DNA of 64,000 nucleotides from Chryseomicrobium sp. FSL W7-1435 (GCF_038595005.1 NZ_CP151997.1:806001-870000), one strand, 5' to 3'; positions 1 to 9,333 are shown, numbered from the stretch's first letter. Numbers and translations are program-made. Notes: a model not told the origin generated them from the sequence alone.

Positions 1-98
1 AACTTTATACAAAAGCCGATAACGAGCTCTATAAAGCAAAAGAACAGGGCAGAAATCGAGTGTCCATTGCGCAACTAAAGGAAAATCCCGTATACTAA
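1..98 (+). CDS. C-terminal end of a GGDEF (diguanylate cyclase) protein, truncated by the window
   Basis: An open frame running in from the left edge encodes about 31 residues and stops with TAA at 96-98. It contains ADNELYKAKEQGRNRV, which matches the conserved C-terminal helix of GGDEF domains (A-D-x-A-L-Y-x-A-K-x-x-G-R-N-x). The catalytic GGDEF motif and any sensor domain lie outside the window, so activity (c-di-GMP synthesis from two GTP) and partner domains cannot be judged. The next gene begins about 40 bp downstream. Confidence 0.7.
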   Translation, partial: LYTKADNELYKAKEQGRNRVSIAQLKENPVY

Positions 99-140
99 GA
101 AGGTTATAGAGAAAACCATCCAATGAAAAGAGGGCTTGAG

Positions 141-560
141 ATGACCGAACAGGCAGGAGTTCCGATTCAGCTGAAGATTATGTCAACCTTCAAACATCCC
201 GGCAGTAAAATGACCCAGGAATACCAACGTGCTAACGGCTCTATGTACTTTAAAGACCAAAAGAGATTTCTGCGCTTTGAAGAACGGACTGAAGAAGTCA
301 CCCAGACGCTCGTAAAATTTGAAGGGTCAGGAGGCTATATTCGGCGACGCGGTATTGCCGATATGCGAATTGAATTCGAACTAGGGCAAAAGACAAAAGG
401 ACACTACACGATGCATGGCCACACGATGCCACTCGAAGTGTATACCAGTAGAATCATCCATACACTGGGGCATGATCGCATCGAATATTCTTTATTCCAA
501 GACGACCAAAAAATGGGCGATTACACAATCGACTATCACTATACGGAGGTAACTGAATGA
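141..560 (+). CDS. ywiB: YwiB-family protein (DUF1934)
   Basis: Small soluble beta-rich protein of about 139 residues, matching the DUF1934/YwiB family that sits directly before argS in Bacillales; its biochemical role is not known. I prefer the ATG at 141, preceded by AGAGGGC, over an in-frame ATG at 123 that has no Shine-Dalgarno sequence. Its TGA overlaps the argS ATG (ATGA), so the two are probably translationally coupled. No signal peptide or membrane segment is visible. Family assignment rests on position, length and general sequence character. Confidence 0.75.
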   Translation: MTEQAGVPIQLKIMSTFKHPGSKMTQEYQRANGSMYFKDQKRFLRFEERTEEVTQTLVKFEGSGGYIRRRGIADMRIEFELGQKTKGHYTMHGHTMPLEVYTSRIIHTLGHDRIEYSLFQDDQKMGDYTIDYHYTEVTE

Positions 561-2221
561 ACGCTGTAGAACAACTTCAACAATCCATTAAAGACACTTT
601 GCTTAAAGCTGTCGAAGCAACAGGTTTAGCAGGAGAGCACACTGTCGATATCCACCTAGAAGCGCCACGTGACAAAGCAAATGGTGATTTTGCCACGAAC
701 GTTGCCATGCAATTGACGAAAATCGCAAAACAAAATCCACGTGCTATTGCTGAACAAATCCTCGAAAAATTAGAAACAGAAGGTACATCAATCGAGTCTG
801 TAGAGATTGCAGGTCCTGGTTTCTTGAACATCCGCACAAAAAAAGACTACTTACAGCAAGTCGTGAACATGGCATTCACAGCAGGCTCTGCTTTCGGACG
901 TTCTGATACGGGCGCAGGTGAAAAAGTGCAAGTCGAGTTCGTTTCGGCAAACCCAACTGGAGATTTACACTTAGGCCACGCACGCGGAGCTTCTGTTGGA
1001 GATTCTCTGTGCAATGTGTTAGATTTTGCAGGCTACGATGTCAGCCGTGAATATTACATCAATGACGCCGGGAACCAAATTCATAACCTAGCACTATCAC
1101 TTGAAGCACGCTACTTCCAAGCGCTAGGACAAGAACGTGACATGCCAGAAGACGGGTATCACGGTCAAGACATTCAAGATATGGCAGCACAACTTGCCTC
1201 AACCGATGGCGATAAGTACGCCAACCTTACTGACGAAGAACGTTTCGAATTCTTCCGAAGCTATGGACTACAAAAAGAACTTGAAAAATTACAGACAGAC
1301 CTTGCTGATTTCCGCGTACATTTTGACGTGTGGTTCTCAGAAACTTCTCTTTATCAAAATGGGAAGATTGATGTGGCACTGGATAAACTGCGTGCAAACG
1401 GCCATATCTATGAAGAAGATGGAGCAACTTGGTTCCGCTCAACAACGTTTGGCGATGACAAAGACCGCGTGCTGATTAAGCAAGGCGGCAGTTACACGTA
1501 TTTAACGCCAGACCTTGCGTACCACGAAGACAAGATCAATCGTGGTTTTGAAAAACTCATCAACATTTGGGGAGCTGACCACCATGGTTATATTCCACGT
1601 ATGAAAGCAGCGATTCAAGCACTGGGCTATGATCGCGACACGCTTGAAGTCAGCGTCATCCAAATGGTTCAGCTGTATAAAGACGGCGAGAAGATGAAGA
1701 TGAGCAAACGTACGGGGAAAGCCGTAACGATGCGTGAATTAGTAGAAGAAGTGGGTCTAGACGCTGTACGTTATTTCTTCGGTATGCGTTCAGGCGATGC
1801 TCATATGGACTTTGACCTGGACTTAGCTGTTTCGCAGTCCAACGAAAACCCAGTGTACTATGCACAATATGCGCATGCCCGCATTTGCTCGATTTTGCGT
1901 TCTGCGGAAGAGCAGTCTCTACCGGCTTCAGTTGAAAACTTACATCTACTGAGCGATGAAAAAGAAGTAGATTTAATGAAAAAGATTGGTGACTTCCCAC
2001 AAGTCGTGGCAGACGCTGCAAAACTACGTTCTCCACACCGTGTGGCAACATACATCCAAGATTTAGCTGCTCAGTTCCACAGTTTCTACAATGCTAACAA
2101 AGTATTGGACTTAGAAGCGAAAGAATTGTCGGCGGCACGCCTAGCCTTGATTTCGGCAGCGCGTCAGACGATTAAAAATGCCCTGAAATTATTAGGGGTT
2201 TCCGCGCCAGAAAAAATGTAG
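557..2221 (+). CDS. argS: Arginyl-tRNA synthetase
   Basis: Class I aminoacyl-tRNA synthetase charging tRNA-Arg with arginine in the cytoplasm. The 554-residue protein has the N-terminal Add-1 tRNA-binding region (about 1-100), the HIGH-type motif in HLGHARGA, a KMSK-type signature in KMKMSKRTG, and a C-terminal helical DALR anticodon-binding domain ending in [22 protein letters not shown] Shine-Dalgarno at 545-550 lies in the end of ywiB, with the ATGA overlap implying coupling. The gene is full length and followed by a B12 riboswitch belonging to the next operon. Confidence 0.97.
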   Translation: MNAVEQLQQSIKDTLLKAVEATGLAGEHTVDIHLEAPRDKANGDFATNVAMQLTKIAKQNPRAIAEQILEKLETEGTSIESVEIAGPGFLNIRTKKDYLQQVVNMAFTAGSAFGRSDTGAGEKVQVEFVSANPTGDLHLGHARGASVGDSLCNVLDFAGYDVSREYYINDAGNQIHNLALSLEARYFQALGQERDMPEDGYHGQDIQDMAAQLASTDGDKYANLTDEERFEFFRSYGLQKELEKLQTDLADFRVHFDVWFSETSLYQNGKIDVALDKLRANGHIYEEDGATWFRSTTFGDDKDRVLIKQGGSYTYLTPDLAYHEDKINRGFEKLINIWGADHHGYIPRMKAAIQALGYDRDTLEVSVIQMVQLYKDGEKMKMSKRTGKAVTMRELVEEVGLDAVRYFFGMRSGDAHMDFDLDLAVSQSNENPVYYAQYAHARICSILRSAEEQSLPASVENLHLLSDEKEVDLMKKIGDFPQVVADAAKLRSPHRVATYIQDLAAQFHSFYNANKVLDLEAKELSAARLALISAARQTIKNALKLLGVSAPEKM

Positions 2222-2237
2222 TACTCTATAGTTAATA

Positions 2238-2477
2238 CAACAAGGTGCTCAAGTAACGGATTGCTTGAGGTAAAAGGGAAGCTGGTGAAAGTCCAGCACG
2301 GTCCCGCCACTGTAAACGACTTCGGTCGTAAGTCAGGAAACCTGCCTTGTTGAATGCGCCGTGAACCTACGAGGATGGGTTGGTGTAAGTCACCTTTGCC
2401 CATGCGTCTTTGCATGCAATTTTAGCCGACTTATACCTATTTTTACCCGTCTTCCTGTAGTGGAAGGCGGGTTTTTT
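2238..2477 (+). promoter_or_regulatory. Cobalamin (AdoCbl) riboswitch with terminator expression platform
   Basis: The leader contains the B12-box-like segment AAGTCAGGAAACCTGCC (2333-2349) and the conserved core GGTCCCGCCACTGTAA. A closing P1 helix pairs CAACAAGG (2238-2245) with CCTTGTTG (2345-2352). Downstream, CCCGTCTTCC/GGAAGGCGGG (2446-2471) followed by six T forms an intrinsic terminator just before the binding-protein gene. The arrangement predicts that bound adenosylcobalamin favours termination and shuts off the uptake operon. This fits the genes that follow; the exact antiterminator pairing was not worked out. Confidence 0.93.
2446..2477 (+). terminator. Riboswitch-controlled intrinsic terminator
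   Basis: A 10-bp stem (CCCGTCTTCC with GGAAGGCGGG, one G-T wobble), a 6-nt loop and a run of six T. It sits between the cobalamin aptamer and the first gene of the uptake operon, so it is the likely regulated terminator. Confidence 0.85.
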
Positions 2478-2502
2478 ACATACACAGAAATGGGGAAAAA
2501 CG

Positions 2503-3468
2503 ATGAAAAAATGGATGGGTTCACTTTTAGCAGCAACATTGGTACTAACAGCCTGCACTGAGCAGCAAGAAACAGCACCACAAGAAACGGCACCACAAGA
2601 ATCACAACAACAAGCTGAGACAGAAGAAGTCGCGTTTCCATTGACTGTCACAGACGCAGTCGGCAATGAAGTGACACTCGAAGAGGCGCCAGATGCTATT
2701 ATCTCGATGATTCCAAGTAATACAGAAATCCTCTTTGCATTAGGATTTGAAGAAGAAGTTGTGGGAGTTACAGATTATGACAACTACCCAGAAGCGGCAG
2801 CTACGAAAGAAAAAATCGGTGCGTTCGAATTTAATATTGAAAAGATGACAGCACTGCAACCAGATTTGATCTTAGCTCATGAATCTAGCTGGTCAACAGC
2901 AGAAGCTGGGCTGCAGCCTTTGCAAGATGCAGGTGTGCCAATCTTTGTCGTAGGCAATGCGATGAGTTTTGACGAGACGTATGAAACGATTGAAGCTATT
3001 GGAGAAGTCACAGGTGCTTCAGAACAAGCGACGACAATTGTAGAAGACATGCAAGCACAAGTCGATGCAATCGCAACAAAACTTGAAGATGTTGAACAGC
3101 AAAAAACCGTGTTCATCGAATCATCAGGTGATCCGGAAATCTATACAGCTGGCCAAGGAACACTTATGCAAGAACTATTGGACCGAATCAACGCTGAAAA
3201 CGTTGTCGCAGATCAAGAAGGCTGGCTGATGATGAACTCAGAAGAAATCGTGTCACGCAATCCTGATGTCATTTTATTAACATATAACTATATTGAAAAC
3301 GCGGTGGACGCTGTGAAAACACGTCCAGGCTTTGACCAAATCACAGCAGTTCAGCAAGATGCTGTCATCCAAGTCAATGAAGACATCACGACTCGTCCGG
3401 GACCCCGTCTTGCGCTTGCTTTAGAAGAGCTTGCAAAAGCTGTTTATCCGGAAGTTATGAATGACTAA
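2503..3468 (+). CDS. btuF: Cobalamin/corrinoid ABC transporter substrate-binding lipoprotein
   Basis: A 321-residue lipoprotein: positively charged start MKKWMGS, hydrophobic stretch and lipobox LTAC with the lipidated Cys near residue 18. A low-complexity Q/E/T linker (QETAPQ repeats) follows, then a two-lobed periplasmic-binding fold of the BtuF/FecB class (DAVGNEVTLEEAPDAIISM... IPSNTEILFALG). It should capture cobalamin or cobinamide outside the membrane and hand it to the permease. The substrate is inferred from the upstream B12 riboswitch and the CbiZ and PduO partners, since siderophore-binding homologues look alike. It overlaps the permease gene by 8 bp. Confidence 0.88.
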   Translation: MKKWMGSLLAATLVLTACTEQQETAPQETAPQESQQQAETEEVAFPLTVTDAVGNEVTLEEAPDAIISMIPSNTEILFALGFEEEVVGVTDYDNYPEAAATKEKIGAFEFNIEKMTALQPDLILAHESSWSTAEAGLQPLQDAGVPIFVVGNAMSFDETYETIEAIGEVTGASEQATTIVEDMQAQVDAIATKLEDVEQQKTVFIESSGDPEIYTAGQGTLMQELLDRINAENVVADQEGWLMMNSEEIVSRNPDVILLTYNYIENAVDAVKTRPGFDQITAVQQDAVIQVNEDITTRPGPRLALALEELAKAVYPEVMND

Positions 3469-4456
3469 ACGCCCATTCGGGTGGATTGTATCCGTTTTGC
3501 TGTTACTCGCCTCTATCTGGCTAGGTATCTCAATTGGTGCCGTCAGTATTCCGTTAGATACGCTGTGGGGAGGGAGTGAGGATGCAACTGCCACCACCAT
3601 CGTCTGGAACATTCGTATGCCTCGCGTCTTCTTAGCAGCGCTTGTAGGTGCAGCTCTAGCAGTTGCAGGTGCAGCATTTCAAGCTTTACTCAAGAACCCT
3701 CTTGCAGATCCCTACACACTGGGGGTCTCGTCGGGAGCGTCAGTCGGAGCTGTGGCGACCATCTTCTTTGGCCTTTCTTTACCGGTCATTGGGATGTACA
3801 CATTGCCTCTACTTAGCATGGTGGGGGCCATTACGACGCTAGTACTTGTTATCTCATTCGCACGCATGATTGATCGCTCACTTCGCATGGAAACCATTAT
3901 TCTAACAGGGATTATTGCAAGTTCGTTTTTCGGCGCCATGATATCTTTGATGATTGCCCTGACAGGGGAAGAACTGCGTCAGATTATCGGTTGGTTACTG
4001 GGGAGTGTGGCGCTTCGGACGTGGACCCATGTTCAAATGATTGTGCCATTTGTCGCCATTGCAGGCATATGGTTACTCGTTCGAGTACGTGATTTAAATG
4101 CCTTACAATTAGGCGAAGACCGCGCACATCACTTGGGTGTCAACGTGTCACGGGTAAAAAAGGAAGTGTTGATCGCAGGCTCGATGCTGACTGGTGCAGC
4201 AGTAGCTGTTTCTGGAACGATTGGTTTTGTCGGACTTGTTGTGCCCCACATGGTACGTCAGTTGTTTGGCGCTGACAACCGTCACGTCTTGCCACTTAGC
4301 ATGATCAATGGTGCGACTCTGCTCATTTTATGTGACCTTGTCGCCCGCACAATCATTGAGCCAACAGAGTTGCCGATTGGGGTCATGACAGCATTCATCG
4401 GGGCACCTGTCTTTGCGTGGATTTTCTTCCGTCAACGTCGAAAGGGTGTGAAGTAG
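3461..4456 (+). CDS. btuC: Cobalamin ABC transporter permease (FecCD family)
   Basis: A 331-residue polytopic membrane protein of the BtuC/FecCD family with about nine to ten hydrophobic segments. Conserved family features include GAALAVAGAAFQALLKNPLADP, LGVSSGASVGA, GTIGFVGLVVPH and the C-terminal LPIGVMTAFIGAPVFAWIFF. Two copies form the translocation pore for the corrinoid. The start lies within the end of the binding-protein gene (8-bp overlap), and the stop is followed immediately by the ATPase start, so the three genes are tightly coupled and riboswitch controlled. Confidence 0.92.
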   Translation: MTKRPFGWIVSVLLLLASIWLGISIGAVSIPLDTLWGGSEDATATTIVWNIRMPRVFLAALVGAALAVAGAAFQALLKNPLADPYTLGVSSGASVGAVATIFFGLSLPVIGMYTLPLLSMVGAITTLVLVISFARMIDRSLRMETIILTGIIASSFFGAMISLMIALTGEELRQIIGWLLGSVALRTWTHVQMIVPFVAIAGIWLLVRVRDLNALQLGEDRAHHLGVNVSRVKKEVLIAGSMLTGAAVAVSGTIGFVGLVVPHMVRQLFGADNRHVLPLSMINGATLLILCDLVARTIIEPTELPIGVMTAFIGAPVFAWIFFRQRRKGVK

Positions 4457-5920
4457 ATGTTACGAGTCGAACACATGACAGGAGGCTATTCGCACCCGGT
4501 TGTAAAGGATGTATCGTTTACAGTTAAACCAGGACAGATTTTAGGGATTCTTGGACCGAATGGGAGCGGTAAATCAACGCTGTTAAAATTGGTCAGTGGC
4601 CTTTTAACTGCTTCCGCTGGGGAAGTCTATATTGATGACAGGGCCATGAGTAACTATAAATCTAAAGAATTAGCTCGCAAGATGGCCGTACTTCCACAAT
4701 TACCTCCGCAAAGCTTTGGCATGACTGTGAAAGAAGCTGTTTCGTTAGGACGTTATCCGCATCAACAAGGCTTGTTTTCAAGTTGGAAAACAGAGGATGA
4801 AGAAGCGGTTATGCAAGCCATGCAAATTACGCAAGTCATCCCGTTTGCACAACAAGAAATCACCACACTTTCTGGTGGGGAACAGCAGCGCGTGTTTGTT
4901 GCACAAGCCCTAGCGCAACAAGCCGACTTATTGCTTCTTGATGAGCCGACGAATCATCTAGATATTGCGCATCAAAAGCAGTTATTGGATACATTAAAAA
5001 GTCATGTGCAGACGCATCAGACAGCTGTCGTCAGTGTCTTTCATGATATCAACTTAGCTTCCCTTTATTGCGACCATCTGCTCCTACTAGAAAAAGGGCG
5101 TGTTTCTGCCTACGGAGAACCTCATGAAGTCGTGGAAAAAGCGACTCTTGAAAGTGTTTATGAGACGCGGCTTGATGTGGCGGCGCACCCAGTCGAACCA
5201 AAGCCCCAAATGACCCTCTTGCCACATGACACAAAGGATACGATTTTCCATGTCACAGCGAAAGACATCTCAGTGCTAGACGATGCTGTAGTGCTACATA
5301 ATGAACGACCAATGCGCGTCGTCTCATCGGCTGTTCTCAATCCAGGATTCGGATGGTACCGGACCATTGTTAACCGACAAGTCTCCCCAACCTACAACGT
5401 CAACAATGTTGAGGAGGAGGTAAAGCAATTCGCTCGAGAACGAAGTTGGATTCCTACGGAAACTGTTATGCAATTAACGGCCGTTAATGTAAAAGGTGCA
5501 GTGATTCAGGAGTACACCGCCTCCTTTGGCAGTATCGTTATCCTGGTCACGGCAGGTATCGGGAACGCACTTGACGTGTCACGGGCACATGAAGTGCAGT
5601 CTCTACCAGCGATTGGTACAATCAATACATGGATCCTCGTCAATGGGAATTTGTCGGACGAAGCCTTTATTGAAGCCATGATGACAGCGACTGAAGCCAA
5701 AACAAAAGCACTTGCAGAAGAACAAGTTCTCGACAAGCGTACACAGACGCTTGCAACAGGAACGCCAACAGACAGTCTAGTCGTTGCTGCCACCCAGCAA
5801 GGAGCGGATCTTCCCTACGGAGGACCTGTAACTGAGCTCGGAAAATTGATTGGAAAAGGTGTCGTTGAATGTACACGCCAAGCGATTCGCTACTACAGAC
5901 AGTCACAAGGGGAGGACTAA
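4457..5920 (+). CDS. btuD: Cobalamin ABC transporter ATPase fused to CbiZ adenosylcobinamide amidohydrolase
   Basis: A 487-residue two-part protein. Residues 1 to about 255 form an ABC ATPase: Walker A GPNGSGKST, signature LSGGEQQR, Walker B LLLLDEPTNHLD, switch His in VFHDIN. Residues from about 285 match the CbiZ family, with AVLNPGFGW, ITYNVNN-type asparagines (PTYNVNNVEEE), GTPTDSLVVA and YGGPVTELGKLIG. CbiZ removes the aminopropanol arm from adenosylcobinamide, allowing salvage of incomplete corrinoids. B. subtilis YvrA is a known example of the same fusion. It follows the permease gene with no gap and precedes the adenosyltransferase by 3 bp. The protein thus couples import to remodelling. 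Confidence 0.9.
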   Translation: MLRVEHMTGGYSHPVVKDVSFTVKPGQILGILGPNGSGKSTLLKLVSGLLTASAGEVYIDDRAMSNYKSKELARKMAVLPQLPPQSFGMTVKEAVSLGRYPHQQGLFSSWKTEDEEAVMQAMQITQVIPFAQQEITTLSGGEQQRVFVAQALAQQADLLLLDEPTNHLDIAHQKQLLDTLKSHVQTHQTAVVSVFHDINLASLYCDHLLLLEKGRVSAYGEPHEVVEKATLESVYETRLDVAAHPVEPKPQMTLLPHDTKDTIFHVTAKDISVLDDAVVLHNERPMRVVSSAVLNPGFGWYRTIVNRQVSPTYNVNNVEEEVKQFARERSWIPTETVMQLTAVNVKGAVIQEYTASFGSIVILVTAGIGNALDVSRAHEVQSLPAIGTINTWILVNGNLSDEAFIEAMMTATEAKTKALAEEQVLDKRTQTLATGTPTDSLVVAATQQGADLPYGGPVTELGKLIGKGVVECTRQAIRYYRQSQGED

Positions 5921-5923
5921 CAC

Positions 5924-6496
5924 ATGAAAATTTACACGAAAACAGGGGATAAAGGACAAACAAGTCTGATCGGCGCGCGCGCTGATAAAGATGACCTGCG
6001 CATAGAAACTTACGGAACCATCGATGAAGCCAACTCTTTCATCGGAAAAGCCGTCACTGAGTTAGACCCGTCGATTTTTAAAGATATCCTACAAGACCTC
6101 GAAGCTATCCAGCATGAACTGTTTGATTGTGGAGGCGATCTGGCAGTAGTGACAAAAACGCGTCATTACAAACTAACAGATGAACCTATTGCAGTTTTAG
6201 AAACACGAATTGATGTACTGATGGAAGAAGGTCCCGCTTTAGAACGCTTCATTTTACCAGGTGGAACTCCAGCGGCTGCCACGCTTCACATTGCCCGCAC
6301 TGTCGCTCGTCGAGCAGAGCGCCAGATGGTGAGCTTGATGAAAGAGCAAGACGATGTGCCAGTCATTGTTCAAAAGTATTTAAACCGCTTGTCCGACTAT
6401 TTGTTCGCAGCAGCCCGTGTCGTCAACGCGCGTTCAAATGTTCGCGATGTGGAATACATTCGCGGTGCGAAAGTGTTTCACACTGAAAAAGAATAG
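5924..6496 (+). CDS. pduO: PduO-type ATP:cob(I)alamin adenosyltransferase
   Basis: A 190-residue enzyme that transfers the adenosyl group of ATP to cob(I)alamin, giving adenosylcobalamin. The N-terminal KIYTKTGDKGQTSLIG is the family signature (P-loop-like ATP contact), followed by the helical bundle with TYGTIDEANSFIG and the C-terminal RLSDYLFAAARVVN. Length matches the YvqK/PduO type. As last gene of the riboswitch operon it converts imported corrinoid into the cofactor form used by IcmF about 8 kb downstream. Confidence 0.94.
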   Translation: MKIYTKTGDKGQTSLIGARADKDDLRIETYGTIDEANSFIGKAVTELDPSIFKDILQDLEAIQHELFDCGGDLAVVTKTRHYKLTDEPIAVLETRIDVLMEEGPALERFILPGGTPAAATLHIARTVARRAERQMVSLMKEQDDVPVIVQKYLNRLSDYLFAAARVVNARSNVRDVEYIRGAKVFHTEKE

Positions 6497-6505
6497 AGCT
6501 ATGTG

Positions 6506-6547
6506 ATTCTCCCGTTCAGCAAATGCTGGATGGGGGATTTTTTTTTT
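6506..6547 (+). terminator. Intrinsic terminator of the B12 operon
   Basis: Stem from about TTCTCCCGTTCAGCA to TGCTGGATGGGGGATT with several G-U pairs, a short loop, then a T-rich tail (6538-6547). It directly follows the adenosyltransferase stop. Confidence 0.75.
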
Positions 6548-6899
6548 ATTAATAATCCTGCTGCTAGAACGCTATTTCCAAAGGAAGATTAGTGAAATTA
6601 ATCTACGTGGAATTTGAAATCCCTCCACCCAGAACACCATTTCCAAGGGGAGTTTCTACGAGCCTCCCCACGTCAGCCGAAAGAACAGCACTTTCGGCTG
6701 AGGTGCCTGTCCCAGGAACTATTCAGAAATTGATGACTATTCATGGTTTATGCAAGAAAAACCTTCAATCCTACGTTAAGTGTTGAATAAATATAAATTG
6801 TATTGGAATATTTTGTGGGACAGGCACTATTTGGAAGTACATCCCAAATAGAAAATTCGCCCCAAACAAACACCAATCCCTAAACCTCACCAAAAAAGC
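6548..6899. other. Gene-free stretch between the B12 operon and fadF operon
   Basis: No supported coding sequence. The stretch has two short related motifs (GCTATTTCCAAAGGAAG at about 6571 and ACCATTTCCAAGGGGA at about 6638), a small GCCGAAAG/CTTTCGGC hairpin (6676-6699), and one 127-bp palindromic element (6702-6828) with its shared right flank. The rest is AT-rich with no visible structure up to the fadF promoter. Confidence 0.7.
6702..6850. repeat. 127-bp palindromic element, GGTGCCTGTCCC end-type, copy 1
   Basis: Begins GGTGCCTGTCCC (6702-6713) and ends GGGACAGGCACT (6817-6828), nearly perfect 12-bp terminal inverted repeats exactly 127 bp apart end to end. The interior is an imperfect palindrome (TATTCAGAAATTGATGACTATTCATGG on the left; AATAAATATAAATTGTATTGGAAT on the right). 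Copy 2 at 20585 has the same length, and both share the right flank ATTTGGAAGTrCATCCCAA. GGGACAGGCACC-type ends are, to my knowledge, associated with REP-associated tyrosine transposases in Bacillales; that link is from memory. Confidence 0.85.
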
Positions 6900-6928
6900 T
6901 TGACTGAACGCTCATTCATTTTTATACT
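6900..6928 (+). promoter_or_regulatory. fadF promoter with embedded FadR-like operator
   Basis: TTGACT (6900-6905), a 17-bp spacer and TATACT (6923-6928) make a good sigma-A promoter. Overlapping the -35 and spacer is TGACTGAACGCTCATTCA (6901-6918), a palindrome with one mismatch per half site that resembles the Bacillales FadR consensus TGAATGA-N4-TCATTCA. A repressor bound there would block polymerase and be relieved by long-chain acyl-CoA in the known FadR system. The regulator in this organism is not identified; the nearby TetR gene is one candidate. Confidence 0.7.
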
Positions 6929-7009
6929 AAAACTAATACTTTCTTTCTTCGAATAGCGTTGTTATGCTTACAAGTAAGATCGAATTTCATCCTAGAGGGG
7001 GAGAAGAAA

Positions 7010-9169
7010 TTGAGTCCGTTACTAATCGCAAACTGGGTTCTATTCATCGCTGTAACTGGCTATGCCATTTACTTGTTCGCGTACTTGCTCAAAACCCGTT
7101 ATCAATTTATTCAACTCGGTAAAAAAGTAGAGTTTGAAGACAACGTAAAAGAGCGTTTGCGCAAGATTTGGGTGTATGTATTTGGACAGAAAAAATTATT
7201 GAAGGATAAGAAAAGTGGAACAATCCACGTCATGTTCTTCTACGGATTTTTACTTGTACAACTAGGGGCAATTGATTTTATTTGGAAAGGTTTGAAACCG
7301 GATTCACACTTGCCACTAGGGCCTTTGTATCCTGCGTTTACCTTCTTTACTGAAATCGTAACACTCGTTATTTTAGTAGCAGTCGTCTGGGCATTCTATC
7401 GCCGCTATGTAGAAAAGTTAACACGCTTAAAACGTGGATGGAAGAGTGGTTTAGTCCTAATCTTTATCGGAGGCCTAATGGTTTCGGTATTGATCGGAAA
7501 CGGAATGAACTTAATCTGGCACGACCATACGGGGACATGGACAGAGCCAGTAGCCTCAGCAATCGGTGCTGCGTTCAGCTTTATTGGACCAACTGCAGCC
7601 GCAGTGATTTTCTATATCATGTGGTGGGCGCATCTACTATTCCTATTAACATTCTTAGTCTATGTACCACAATCCAAGCACTTCCACTTAATCACAGGGC
7701 CAGCAAACGTCTATTACCACCGTTTAGACAACGTGGGCCGTCTACGTCCAATCAATTTTGATATAGAAGAAGACGAAGAGAATCCGGAAGCAGAAGAAGA
7801 AATGCCATCATTTGGTGTTGGTCGCATCCAAGACTTTACACAGGCACAGATGATTGACTTCTACGCATGTGTAGAGTGTGGTCGCTGTACAAATATGTGT
7901 CCAGCTTCGGGAACAGGCAAGATGCTCTCACCAATGGACTTGATCACTAAACTTCGTGATCACCTGACATTTACAGGTGCAGTCGAGACACAACAAAAAC
8001 CATGGGTACCAGCAATGGCGTTCAGCGGCACAAAAGGCAATCAGCTAGCTTTGGCTGCTGGAGCAGAGGGCGCCATCATCGGCGATATTTACAGCCCTTC
8101 ACTAATTGGTGATGTAATTACGGAAGAAGAAATCTGGGCTTGTACGACTTGTCGTAACTGTGAAGACCAATGTCCAGTTATGAACGAACACGTTGACAAA
8201 ATCATCGACCTTCGTCGTTACCTTGTTATGACAGAAGGCCGCATGGACAAGGATGCCCAACGCGCGATGACGAACATCGAAAAGCAAGGAAATCCTTGGG
8301 GCTTGAACCGTAAAGAGAAAGAAAACTGGCGCGATGCTCGTCCAGATATCGCTATTCCGACAGTAAAAGAAGCAGACAAATCAGGCGAAGGCTTTGAGTA
8401 CTTGTTCTGGGTCGGTGCGATGGGCTCGTTTGATAGTCGCTCTCAAAAAATAGCGTTGTCATTTGCGAACTTAATGAATGAAGCGGGCGTTAAATTCGCC
8501 ATTCTTGGAAATAAAGAAAAGAACTCAGGAGACACACCACGTCGTCTCGGAAATGAATTCTTGTTCCAAGAGCTTGCACAAGCCAACATTAAAGAATTCG
8601 AAAAAGCAGGCGTCACGAAGATCGTTACGATTGATCCTCATGCCTACAATATTTTCAAAAATGAATACAGTGATTTCGGCTGGTCTGGAGAAGTTCTTCA
8701 CCACACAGAAATGCTGTATGACTTAGTGAATCAAGGCCGTTTGAAACCAACTCACGCTGTCAACGAAACAATTACTTTCCATGATTCCTGTTATTTAGGG
8801 CGTTACAACGATGTCTATGATCCGCCACGTGAAATTCTAAAATCGATTCCAGGCGTCAAGCTTGTCGAGATGGAACGTAACCGTGAATCAGGTATGTGTT
8901 GTGGAGCCGGTGGAGGTATGATGTGGATGGAAGAGCATGTAGGAAATCGTGTGAACGTAGCGCGCACAGAACAAGCGCTTGCCGTGAATCCTTCCGTCAT
9001 CTCATCTGGATGTCCATACTGCTTAACGATGCTTTCAGATGGTACGAAGGCAAAAGAAGTCGAAGAAACGGTTGGTACGTACGATGTGGCAGAGCTTTTA
9101 GAGCTTGCTGTGTTTGGAGAAATGCAACCGCCTGCGACTGAAGAAGAAGTTGAGCCGGTGCTGCACTAA
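7010..9169 (+). CDS. fadF: FadF-like membrane Fe-S oxidoreductase
   Basis: A 719-residue protein beginning at TTG 7010 behind AGAGGGGGAG; an upstream in-frame ATG at 6964 has no ribosome site. The N-terminal part has about five hydrophobic segments of the NarI-like cytochrome-b type. Two 4Fe-4S motifs follow, CVECGRCTNMCP (near residue 286) and CTTCRNCEDQCP (near 377). Two CCG (heterodisulfide-reductase) modules come next, with DSCYLGR...GMCCGAGGG and SSGCPYC. B. subtilis FadF sits in a fatty-acid degradation operon with acdA, as here. It probably passes electrons from ETF or acyl-CoA dehydrogenases to quinone; this role is an inference. A terminator separates it from the thiolase gene. Confidence 0.88.
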   Translation: MSPLLIANWVLFIAVTGYAIYLFAYLLKTRYQFIQLGKKVEFEDNVKERLRKIWVYVFGQKKLLKDKKSGTIHVMFFYGFLLVQLGAIDFIWKGLKPDSHLPLGPLYPAFTFFTEIVTLVILVAVVWAFYRRYVEKLTRLKRGWKSGLVLIFIGGLMVSVLIGNGMNLIWHDHTGTWTEPVASAIGAAFSFIGPTAAAVIFYIMWWAHLLFLLTFLVYVPQSKHFHLITGPANVYYHRLDNVGRLRPINFDIEEDEENPEAEEEMPSFGVGRIQDFTQAQMIDFYACVECGRCTNMCPASGTGKMLSPMDLITKLRDHLTFTGAVETQQKPWVPAMAFSGTKGNQLALAAGAEGAIIGDIYSPSLIGDVITEEEIWACTTCRNCEDQCPVMNEHVDKIIDLRRYLVMTEGRMDKDAQRAMTNIEKQGNPWGLNRKEKENWRDARPDIAIPTVKEADKSGEGFEYLFWVGAMGSFDSRSQKIALSFANLMNEAGVKFAILGNKEKNSGDTPRRLGNEFLFQELAQANIKEFEKAGVTKIVTIDPHAYNIFKNEYSDFGWSGEVLHHTEMLYDLVNQGRLKPTHAVNETITFHDSCYLGRYNDVYDPPREILKSIPGVKLVEMERNRESGMCCGAGGGMMWMEEHVGNRVNVARTEQALAVNPSVISSGCPYCLTMLSDGTKAKEVEETVGTYDVAELLELAVFGEMQPPATEEEVEPVLH

Positions 9170-9214
9170 GTATTGCAATTGATCAGATAATTCGTTAAAC
9201 TGAACGTAACTAGA

Positions 9215-9240
9215 GGGAGTGTTGTATGCACTCCCTTTTT
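9215..9240 (+). terminator. Intrinsic terminator after fadF
   Basis: GGGAGTG (9215-9221), seven-base loop, CACTCCC (9229-9235), then TTTTT. Because it is strong, the following thiolase operon probably needs its own promoter. Confidence 0.85.
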
Positions 9241-9252
9241 ACGGAAGATAAC

Positions 9253-9278
9253 TGAGCGAGCGCTCGATAGCCTATATT
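9253..9278 (+). promoter_or_regulatory. Candidate operator and -10 for the thiolase operon
   Basis: TGAGCGAGCGCTCGATA (9253-9269) is centred on the palindrome CGAGCGCTCG and shares the GA-N-CGCTC core with the palindrome in the fadF promoter. It sits just before TATATT (9273-9278), a possible -10; no good -35 is seen at 17 bp. A shared TetR-type regulator for both transcription units is plausible but unproven. Confidence 0.45.
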
Positions 9279-9333
9279 TTTTTTCTTCTTATGTAAGCGA
9301 TTTCAAACTACTAAACACAAGGGAGACTCTACA

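Noticed and set aside
1656-2055. Antisense open frames over argS and similar shadows elsewhere
   Set aside because: They lie wholly within well-identified genes in other frames and lack ribosome sites.
6592-6786. 64-codon open frame between the B12 operon and fadF
   Set aside because: No ribosome site, crosses a palindromic element, and encodes no recognisable protein.
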